Of a stretch of 54,645 nt of DNA, positions 1 to 6,089 are shown piece by piece (the stretch's first letter is position 1; each line of letters starts with the position of its first letter). Origin of the DNA: an uncultured Eubacteriales bacterium. Its GTDB lineage: Bacteria; Bacillota; Clostridia; Christensenellales; Borkfalkiaceae. Location: contig CATKEF010000046.1 in the NCBI GenBank assembly GCA_949747905.1, positions 1-54,645 on the forward strand. Direction: 5' to 3'. Under the pieces are notes generated by a model. It worked only from the letters and a program-made list of their open reading frames with translations. It was not told where the DNA came from and searched no databases. Position numbers and translations under genes: made by a program.

Positions 1-8
1 CTACGCTC

Positions 9-80
9 GGAATGACAGGGGAACTCGGAATGACAGGGGAACTCGGAATGACAGGGGAACTCGGAATGACAGGGGAACTC
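9..80. repeat. Four perfect 18-bp tandem repeats
   Basis: Four head-to-tail copies of GGAATGACAGGGGAACTC, followed by a variant GGGATG. The lead-in CTACGCTC resembles the CGCTTCGCTC found before the same GGAATGAC core at 15801 and near 18001, so this is one locus of a dispersed intergenic repeat family. It lies just beyond the 3' end of the integrase gene and may extend past the left edge of the window. An open frame through it (MTGELG repeated) is a product of the repeat and not a gene. Confidence 0.9.
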
Positions 81-95
81 GGGATGTTTGTTTTA

Positions 96-1031
96 TTAAA
101 CATTATCCATAAGAGCGCCGACTTTATTCATCATTGCGTTCTTATGTTCGTCGAGCGAATGCGCATAGCATTTAAGCGTTATCATAGGGTTTTTATGTCC
201 CAATATTTCGGCGAGCGTTTTAACATCAACTCCACACTCCATTGCGCGCGTTGCAAACGTATGGCGCAGAGTGTGAAAGCCCCTATGTTTAATATCGAGA
301 CGTTTTAATAGCAGTTCGAAACTGCGCTGATATGACCTTACGGCAAGGACTTTTCCGACCTTGGAATTAATAAGATAATTCGATTCGTTTTCCATAAGCG
401 CTTCTATATAAGGCATTAAATTCATGGAAATAGGAATCAGCCTTACTGACGACGGCGTTTTAGGAGCGTCGGTACGGCGCATAAACTTGTTACCGCATTT
501 TTCATCGCGACAGGTTTTAGTTACGGATATTGTGCGCTTTTTCACGTCCACGTCGGTTTTTTCAAGCGCAAGAAGCTCACCGACGCGCAAACCCGTATAC
601 AGACAAACTATAACTCCGTACATTTTTATGTTTCTGCGCGAATTTATTTCCGCCTCGATATTTTTTTGTTCTTCCAAACTGAAACAAGTTACTTCCCCCG
701 CCTTTTTCGAAGGGCGGGTTATTTTATCGCCTATATAATCGTCTGTTGCTCCGACGGCATAAGCCTTTTTAAGCGAATTCTGAATGACCGTTATTATGCA
801 ATTAACGGTGCTCGTCTCCAACCCGCCGCCGTTTTTGAGATTACCCGCGGTAAGCAGGTGTACAGTATACAACTGTAAAATGGGCGCGGTGAGCTCGTGC
901 ATTTCGAAATCCCCCAACTCTTTGACGACGTGCAGGGTCGCAAGCTCCCTGTACCTTTCGTACGTTCTGCATTTGACGGAAGGTTTTACGTAGTTTTCAA
1001 GCCACGTTTCTATCCAATCTTTGTACTTCAT
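96..1031 (-). CDS. Tyrosine recombinase / phage-type integrase
   Basis: A 311-residue site-specific tyrosine recombinase. The N-terminal part (about 1-105) looks like the helical core-binding domain; the catalytic domain follows. The full catalytic set is visible: R149 in TGLRVGE, H253 and R256 in HTLRHTF, H279 in ILGHKN and the nucleophile Y289 in CYAHS, so the enzyme looks intact. The ATG start has an AAGGAG ribosome binding site 8 nt upstream. It lies downstream of, and on the same strand as, the retroelement cassette, separated from it by a hairpin-T-tract terminator (1111-1134). Such enzymes integrate and excise mobile elements; whether this one moves the neighbouring retroelement is inference. 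No att direct repeats were recognised. Confidence 0.93.
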   Translation of the reverse strand: MKYKDWIETWLENYVKPSVKCRTYERYRELATLHVVKELGDFEMHELTAPILQLYTVHLLTAGNLKNGGGLETSTVNCIITVIQNSLKKAYAVGATDDYIGDKITRPSKKAGEVTCFSLEEQKNIEAEINSRRNIKMYGVIVCLYTGLRVGELLALEKTDVDVKKRTISVTKTCRDEKCGNKFMRRTDAPKTPSSVRLIPISMNLMPYIEALMENESNYLINSKVGKVLAVRSYQRSFELLLKRLDIKHRGFHTLRHTFATRAMECGVDVKTLAEILGHKNPMITLKCYAHSLDEHKNAMMNKVGALMDNV

Positions 1032-1110
1032 AGACGTTCTCCTTTATAATGTGGTAATTTTTCTAACCATGCGCTAAAAGTATTTATCGCACGGTATTTT
1101 TTATGCGTTT

Positions 1111-1134
1111 AAAAAAGAGTGCGCAGAGACGCAC
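1111..1134 (-). terminator. Rho-independent terminator between retroelement and integrase
   Basis: On the minus strand GTGCG pairs with CGCAC around a 6-nt loop and is followed by CTTTTTT. It lies after the template-repeat region and before the integrase, so it probably ends the RT-avd-TR transcript. The stem is only five base pairs, hence moderate confidence. Confidence 0.55.
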
Positions 1135-1178
1135 CCGATTTTTATACAGCTGTGAAAATACAAATAAATTTACGTTTT

Positions 1179-1256
1179 TTGCAACGATATATTATCCGTT
1201 GCGCATAATGTTGCAATGCGATTTTTAAAATTACCCTGCAACAAAATGAAATTTAT
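1179..1256. other. Cluster of GTTGC/GCAAC boxes upstream of the integrase
   Basis: TTGCAAC (1179-1185) and GTTGCAA (1210-1216) form an inverted pair, with GTTGCG between them and a further TGCAAC near 1250. The cluster sits in an AT-rich, gene-free stretch upstream of the integrase. It could be recombinase arm-type sites or a regulator's operators. Function is not shown by the sequence. Confidence 0.3.
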
Positions 1257-1422
1257 AGTAAATCACTGTATATAACACATAAAGCACGAAAAATATCCAA
1301 CTTTTTTATAACATTTCGCTTGTATTATAAAAAAATACTCAACCGCTTTAAAAAAGCTCATGACTTAAAATTGCCGCCTTTAATCGGAACGTCAAGTCAA
1401 GGTTGAGTAGGTTTTACCGTCG

Positions 1423-1533
1423 CCTTTTAAAAGGTTCGGGCGGGATAAAAGTTCCCTTCATCTCCAAATCAAAACAGTTCGGTTGTACTTATACAAAACC
1501 GAATACGGGAACAAACCTGTATTATATTACAGG
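1423..1533 (-). ncRNA. Structured RNA segment directly 3' of the template repeat
   Basis: Three inverted repeats follow the TR on the minus strand. CCTGTA/TACAGG (1516-1533) has a 6-nt loop that holds the in-frame TAA. TTCGGTT/AACCGAA (1478-1503) is extended by GTA/TAC with a 2-nt bulge. CCTTTTAAAAGG (1423-1434) is a perfect palindrome. Diversity-generating retroelements need structured RNA next to the TR to prime cDNA synthesis, so this segment probably belongs to the functional TR RNA. No folding was computed. Confidence 0.5.
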
Positions 1534-1665
1534 CGAGTGAAGCGCGGGACGGACCGCGTTCGAATTGTTAACATTGTTGTTATTGTTACCACCCGACGAA
1601 TTCAAATTGTATGCATTGTTAGCATTAGAATTGTTGCCGGAGCGCAGCCAAGCGTCATATACGAA
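1522..1665 (-). other. DGR template repeat (TR), untranslated
   Basis: Read on the minus strand the segment decodes as a C-type-lectin-like tail, YDAWLRSGNN... to ...NAVRPALHSPVI-stop. It contains 15 asparagine codons (AAC/AAT), five of them consecutive, mostly between 1641 and 1556. An in-frame TGA at 1671-1669 and a TAA at 1524-1522 close the frame and there is no start codon, so it is not a gene. Adenine-rich AAC codons ending in a GC-rich VRPAL(H/R)S segment are the signature of DGR template repeats, where adenines are mutagenised during copying and the GC-rich end is the initiation-of-mutagenic-homology region. It lies 118 nt downstream of the Avd-like gene on the same strand. The exact ends need alignment to a variable repeat, which is not in this window. 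Confidence 0.85.
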
Positions 1666-1783
1666 CTTTCACCCCAAAAGCACGGAGAACGTGACTTTAT
1701 CGATATTAAATTGTCTTTATGCAAGCTGAAATTCGCTTGCAATGATTTTTGTGCGCCGCATATTTTTGCGGGCAACGAGGAAT

Positions 1784-2293
1784 TTATTTTCTTTTGGTGC
1801 TTTTCACCCAACCGTTCAGAAGTTTAGTGGTCTCCAAAATCTGCCTGGCGATTATTTCCGTTTGCCTTATGGTTATCGCCTGCTTTTTGCGCGCGGTCTC
1901 CGTATAAAAATCAAGCAGTTTCAGCCCCACTGCCGCGCTCTTCTGAAATGCGATACGCGTTTCCTCTTCACGTTCGAAATTGGCTCTGTATAAGTTCTCC
2001 ACTATTTCGACGGATGAATTTTGCAGGCGTGAAATTATACTCCACCTGAATTTTTTCGGCGACTTTTCGGTTATTACGAAAATATATTCGCTCAGCTTTT
2101 TGGCGTGTGTAAACACCGCCATTTCTTTGTCGCGCGGACTGTCGAAATTTTTCAGACGGAACGGCTTGCGCGACGGATTTTCGTTTTCGTATGCCCGCGC
2201 GGGCGGCTCGTAGCCCTCGGCTTCCGGCATTTTCAACTCGCGCTGTATTTCGGTTTCAACTTCTTCCAAAGTAATTTGTCGATTCTCGTCCAT
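1784..2293 (-). CDS. avd: Avd-like four-helix-bundle accessory protein of a DGR
   Basis: About 169 residues. The first 50 are charged and proline-containing; the rest (starting near KKLSEYIFVITEKSP) is predicted from amphipathic spacing to be four long helices, like the S23/Avd four-helix-bundle family. Avd proteins are basic, bind the retroelement reverse transcriptase and TR RNA, and are needed for mutagenic retrohoming; the C-terminus here (KSTKRK) is strongly basic. ATG at 2293 is preferred because GGGGG lies 6 nt before it; an alternative ATG at 2299 overlaps the reverse transcriptase stop as ATGA. Either way translation is likely coupled to the upstream RT gene. Family assignment rests on context plus helix pattern, because Avd sequences diverge fast. 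Confidence 0.75.
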   Translation of the reverse strand: MDENRQITLEEVETEIQRELKMPEAEGYEPPARAYENENPSRKPFRLKNFDSPRDKEMAVFTHAKKLSEYIFVITEKSPKKFRWSIISRLQNSSVEIVENLYRANFEREEETRIAFQKSAAVGLKLLDFYTETARKKQAITIRQTEIIARQILETTKLLNGWVKSTKRK

Positions 2294-2295
2294 AA

Positions 2296-3399
2296 TCATC
2301 CCCCGTCCGCATGCGCCGCCGCGCAAAGTTTATCTCTAACTTCCTTTTCCAACCTGAAAGATTTAGCGTGACCGAGATGTCCGTGAAAAGCGGCGAGCGA
2401 CGCCCTCACGCGATTGGAATCGATAATTCCCTCTATAAAAGCCTTTTTAAGAAGTCTCGCCCTGCTACGTATTCGTCGCTTCGTCTTTTTACGTACGGTT
2501 TTTACCAATCTGCCCGTAGGCGTAACAAAGTATCTGAAACCGAGAAACGTTACTCCGTTTTTCAAAGGGAAAATCTGCGTTTTGGAATTGAATTTCAAAC
2601 CGAGTTTTTCGACAACCTCAGTAATTTCTTTAAGCGCGCTTTTAAGAAACTCTTTGTCTTCATGAACGAGGACAAAATCGTCCATATAGCGGGAATAAAT
2701 TTTAACGCGCAATTTTTCCTTGACAAGTCTGTCAACCTTGTCAAGGTAGAACATTCCGAAAACCTGACTTGTCTGATTGCCTATGGGAACGCCTCTCCCG
2801 CTCTCCCCGTCTTTTTCTTGGATGCAGTCGTAACCGTATGCGGCAAGAAAAGAAGGATTGGTGTGGTAACTGTCGATAATGTGCGCTACAATTTTTTTAA
2901 GTCGTTCGTCGCGTATTTCGCCGCAGAAAATATCCTTTAACCTATCGTGCGGAATACTCGGGAAATATTTCAGAATATCGCATTTGAGAATATAGCCCGC
3001 CGAACCGTGAACGCGAATAAAGCCGCGCAATTTCTTTTCAAAACGCTCTAAGGCAAAATGCGTGCCCTTACCTACCTGACAAACAGTGTTGTCGATAATC
3101 GCGCGTTTGGTGAAATAGGGCGAAAGAACTTCGTCGCAGATGACGTGCTGAATTACCCTGTCGGAGTAATGAAGCGTCTGAATTTCGCGCTTTTTCGGTT
3201 CGTAAACGGTGAAATGATTATATCCTCGTATCCTGAAAGTGCCGTTCTGCAACTTTCTGTAAGCATCGTACAAGTTGTAAAGCATCGCTGCTTCGAACTT
3301 TACAAGCGGTTTTTTGTCACGTTTAGCAAGACGCCCACGCATATGCGCGGCGTATACTTTCTCAAACGTGAACACTTCGTCAAAAGTAAGTTCAATCAT
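2296..3399 (-). CDS. DGR-type reverse transcriptase
   Basis: A 367-residue reverse transcriptase. Palm motifs are intact: the first catalytic Asp at D141 in KCDILKYF, and YMDD at 238-241 followed by FV. Motif 4 reads GVPIGNQTSQ (203-212); the (I/L)GN.TSQ form, in place of the QG..SP of group II intron and retron enzymes, is typical of DGR reverse transcriptases. The basic C-terminus with GHLGHAKSFRL matches the thumb region of this group. It would copy the TR RNA into adenine-mutagenised cDNA. It is first in the minus-strand order RT-avd-TR and has its own promoter. The Shine-Dalgarno sequence is weak. The order differs from the classic target-avd-TR-RT arrangement, and no target gene is adjacent. 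Confidence 0.93.
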   Translation of the reverse strand: MIELTFDEVFTFEKVYAAHMRGRLAKRDKKPLVKFEAAMLYNLYDAYRKLQNGTFRIRGYNHFTVYEPKKREIQTLHYSDRVIQHVICDEVLSPYFTKRAIIDNTVCQVGKGTHFALERFEKKLRGFIRVHGSAGYILKCDILKYFPSIPHDRLKDIFCGEIRDERLKKIVAHIIDSYHTNPSFLAAYGYDCIQEKDGESGRGVPIGNQTSQVFGMFYLDKVDRLVKEKLRVKIYSRYMDDFVLVHEDKEFLKSALKEITEVVEKLGLKFNSKTQIFPLKNGVTFLGFRYFVTPTGRLVKTVRKKTKRRIRSRARLLKKAFIEGIIDSNRVRASLAAFHGHLGHAKSFRLEKEVRDKLCAAAHADGG

Positions 3400-3429
3400 A
3401 TTAATACCGTGAAAAAATGTGGTTATTCA

Positions 3430-3458
3430 ATTTTATCACAAGCAAAAAACACCGTCAA
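3430..3458 (-). promoter_or_regulatory. Predicted SigA-type promoter of the RT operon
   Basis: TTGACG (3453-3458), 17-nt spacer, TAAAAT (3430-3435); predicted transcription start near 3423, about 24 nt before the RT start codon. The -35 box lies inside the hairpin that ends spo0A, so read-through from spo0A and RT initiation share one short interval. Confidence 0.6.
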
Positions 3459-3484
3459 TTCATTTTGCTTTGACGATGTTTTTT
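3444..3484 (-). terminator. Terminator of spo0A
   Basis: AACATCGTCAAA and TTGACGGTGTT pair with one mismatch around a loop of about 10 nt, followed on the minus strand by TTTTTTG. It lies 57 nt beyond the spo0A stop. Confidence 0.65.
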
Positions 3485-3540
3485 AGTTGACATAAATATT
3501 TGATTTTTTTACTTTTTTTTAATTTTCTGAAAACAGAAAT

Positions 3541-4314
3541 TTACTCGAAAGATTCCAAAATGAGTTTGTCCGCGACCAATGCTATGAATTCGCTGTTTGT
3601 CGGGCGCTCGTTGCCTATATACACTCTCGCGCCGAAGATGGAACTTATCGCGTCCGTTCTGCCTCTGTTCCAGGCAACTTCGATTGCGTGTCGGATAGCC
3701 CTTTCAACCTTACTTGCCGATGTGTTGAACTTTACACCTATCTGCGGATAAAGTTCCTTGGTGACTTTATTGATTATATTCGTATCGGCAACCGCCATTT
3801 TGATGCCCTCTCTGAGGTAAGAAAAACCTTTGATGTGCGGAGGTATTCCTATCGTTATAAATATGTTGCTTATTTTCTCGTCAAGCGAAACCGTTTTACG
3901 CTTGTCCCTTACTGTTTCGGCAACCTTTGCATAAGAAACTGTTTTACCGCTTGAAAGCTCGCTTATTCTGTCCATAAGCGTTTCGGGCTTGACGGGTTTG
4001 GCAAGATAATACAAAGCGCCGTGCTCGATAGCCTTGTCCACTATTTTATCATCCGTAAAGCCGCCGATTGCAATTGCAAGACATTCCGGCATGTTTGCCT
4101 TTATGTAATCGAGAACACCGAAACCGTCCAGACCCGCAAGCACCAAATCGACAACAGCCACATCGGGAACGGATTTTTTCAGGAGTTCTAACGCAGTGTT
4201 ACCGTTGGGCGACTCGGCGCAAACCTCGAAACCTTCGGCTTGTGCAAAGTAATCTTTGAGCTCCTTCATGTAGTCTTCGTTATTTTCAAATAAAGCGATT
4301 TTAATTAATTTCAT
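3541..4314 (-). CDS. spo0A: Spo0A, sporulation master response regulator (degenerate receiver)
   Basis: 257 residues: receiver domain (1-118), short linker, and the Spo0A DNA-binding domain whose C-terminal helices (VERAIRHAIEVAWNRG..., PTNSEFIALVADKL) are almost identical to those of known Spo0A. ATG at 4314 is chosen because GGGAG lies 6 nt before it, while the ATG at 4320 abuts that site; this start also gives numbering identical to Bacillus subtilis Spo0A. By that numbering the phospho-acceptor D56 and K106 are kept, but the metal-binding pair D10-D11 is E10-N11, T84 is G84 and the MPHLDG loop reads LAGLDG. Phosphorylation may therefore be weakened, altered or dispensable. The gene is monocistronic, with its own promoter and terminator. 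Confidence 0.96.
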   Translation of the reverse strand: MKLIKIALFENNEDYMKELKDYFAQAEGFEVCAESPNGNTALELLKKSVPDVAVVDLVLAGLDGFGVLDYIKANMPECLAIAIGGFTDDKIVDKAIEHGALYYLAKPVKPETLMDRISELSSGKTVSYAKVAETVRDKRKTVSLDEKISNIFITIGIPPHIKGFSYLREGIKMAVADTNIINKVTKELYPQIGVKFNTSASKVERAIRHAIEVAWNRGRTDAISSIFGARVYIGNERPTNSEFIALVADKLILESFE

Positions 4315-4343
4315 AATCATCTCCCAAAAAAATTAGTAAATGA

Positions 4344-4372
4344 ATTATATAACATATAATCGCTAATGTAAA
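4344..4372 (-). promoter_or_regulatory. Predicted SigA-type promoter of spo0A
   Basis: TTTACA (4367-4372), 17-nt spacer, consensus TATAAT (4344-4349). Predicted start of transcription about 23 nt before ATG 4314. No 0A box was identified. Confidence 0.65.
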
Positions 4373-4460
4373 GTAATTTTGTAAAATAATGGAAAATATT
4401 TAATTATATTATTTTGTATTTATGTGTAATAATTTAAAATAATTTGTCGAAAAAAGCATA

Positions 4461-6038
4461 TTACTGCGTAACCATGTCAATATACTCGTCATAGTTGACA
4501 CATTTGTCGAAAGTCTTGGTGCCGTTGATTTCTATTATTCTGTTTGCGACCGTATTCATAAGTTCCTGGTCGTGAGAAGTGAACAACATACAGCCTCTGA
4601 AATTTTTCAAACCATTGTTGAGCGCCGTTATCGATTCCAAATCGAGGTGGTTTGTAGGTTCGTCGAATATAAGGAAGTTTCCGCCTTCGAGCATCATTTT
4701 CGCAAGCATGCAGCGCACTTTCTCTCCGCCACTGAGAACCTTTGCCTGTTTAAGAGCTTCCTCGCCCGAGAACAGCATTCTGCCGAGCCAACCGCGCAGA
4801 TATTCTTCGTAATGGTCTTTTGAATACTGACTGAGCCAGTCGACCAGCGAATAGTCGCAACCCTGAAAATATTCGTTATTGTTCTCGGGAAAATAAGAAA
4901 ACGCAATCGTCTTTCCCCATTTCACCGTACCCGAATCGGGCTGAACTTTTCCCGCGAGAATATCGTAAAGCATAGAAACGGTCGTACTCTTGTCGCTGAT
5001 TATACCGATTTTTTCGTCTTTCTGAACGGTAAACGAGATATTTTCGAAATAACCCTTCTTTGTCAGTCCCTCCACCATTAAAATATCGTTGCCTATTTCC
5101 TTTTCGAATTTAAAGTCAATATACGGATATTTGCGTAAAGAAGGCTTGAAGTCGGCAATTGTAAGTTTTTCGAGTTCTTTTTTTCTTGAAGTCGCCTGAC
5201 GCGATTTGGACGCATTCGCCGCGAAACGGGCAATAAACTCCTGCAATTCTTTAGCGCGCTGCTCGTTTTTCTTGTTCTGGTCGCGTTGCTGACGTGCGAG
5301 CAGCTGGCTTGTCTCATACCAGAAGTCGTAATTTCCGAGCATCATATTGATTTTACCGTAATCGACATCGCAGATATGAGTGCATACTTTGTTGAGGAAA
5401 TGCCTGTTATGGGAAACTATAATAATGGTATTCTCGAAATCAAGCAGGTAATTTTCAAGCCAACGCGCCGTTTTTATGTCAAGGTTGTTAGTGGGCTCGT
5501 CCAAAAGCAATATATCGGGATTTCCGAAAAGCGCCTGCGCCAAAAGAACTTTTACCTTACGCTTTGCGTCAAGGTCGGACATCATGGTTTCGTAATATTC
5601 TTCCGTAATATCCAAAGCGTTCAAAAGAGTCTGAGCCTCGTATTCGGCTTCCCAACCGCCGAGCTCGGCAAACTCGCTTTCAAGTTCGCTTGCGCGCACG
5701 CCGTCCTCCTCGGTAAAATCCGCCTTGGCATACAAAGCGTCCTTTTCATCCATAATATCAACCAATCTCTTGTGTCCGAGCATAACCGCACGAAGCACGG
5801 TGACATGGTCGTAAGCGTTCTGGTTCTGCTGCAAAACGGACATTCGCTCGGTTTTATCCATAGTCACATCGCCCTTGTTCGGTTCTATTTCACCGCTGAG
5901 AACCTTTAAAAACGTCGATTTGCCCGCGCCGTTCGCGCCGATTATTCCGTAGCAATTTCCTTTCGTAAATTTAAGATTGACTTCCTCGAAAAGTTTTTTG
6001 CTTCCGTATTGCAACGATACATTATTTACCTGTAACAT
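4461..6038 (-). CDS. ABC-F family ATPase (YkpA/YbiT type)
   Basis: 525 residues with two ATP-binding cassettes and no membrane segment. NBD1 has Walker A GANGAGKST (34-42) and Walker B LLLDEPTNNLD; its signature motif is degenerate (SDLDAKRKVK). NBD2 has a degenerate Walker A (ISDKSTTVS) but an intact signature LSGGEKVR and Walker B IFDEPTNHLD. The same asymmetry is characteristic of the YkpA/YbiT branch, which it resembles along its whole length, so it is not damage. ABC-F proteins act at the ribosomal E site to relieve stalling; some give antibiotic resistance, but nothing here points to a drug role. GGGAG precedes the ATG. Confidence 0.93.
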   Translation of the reverse strand: MLQVNNVSLQYGSKKLFEEVNLKFTKGNCYGIIGANGAGKSTFLKVLSGEIEPNKGDVTMDKTERMSVLQQNQNAYDHVTVLRAVMLGHKRLVDIMDEKDALYAKADFTEEDGVRASELESEFAELGGWEAEYEAQTLLNALDITEEYYETMMSDLDAKRKVKVLLAQALFGNPDILLLDEPTNNLDIKTARWLENYLLDFENTIIIVSHNRHFLNKVCTHICDVDYGKINMMLGNYDFWYETSQLLARQQRDQNKKNEQRAKELQEFIARFAANASKSRQATSRKKELEKLTIADFKPSLRKYPYIDFKFEKEIGNDILMVEGLTKKGYFENISFTVQKDEKIGIISDKSTTVSMLYDILAGKVQPDSGTVKWGKTIAFSYFPENNNEYFQGCDYSLVDWLSQYSKDHYEEYLRGWLGRMLFSGEEALKQAKVLSGGEKVRCMLAKMMLEGGNFLIFDEPTNHLDLESITALNNGLKNFRGCMLFTSHDQELMNTVANRIIEINGTKTFDKCVNYDEYIDMVTQ

Positions 6039-6089
6039 AAATTCTCCCGTATTGTTTATTCCTTAATATATAATAGCGTTGAAAACTCG

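Noticed and set aside
9..80. CRISPR array
   Set aside because: The repeats are 18 bp and directly abutting, with no unique spacers and no cas genes nearby.
12..308. Plus-strand frame beginning with repeated MTGELG
   Set aside because: The start is a translation of the 18-bp tandem repeat, and the rest is antisense to the integrase catalytic domain; no ribosome site.
1602..1811. Minus-strand frame of 69 codons across the template repeat
   Set aside because: It reads the TR in a different frame from the VRPALHS frame, ends inside the Asn-codon tract, and overlaps the avd gene end. No family features.
4461..6038. Degenerate Walker A in the second ABC-F domain as a sign of gene decay
   Set aside because: The same substitution pattern is normal in the YkpA/YbiT branch, and the rest of the gene is intact.
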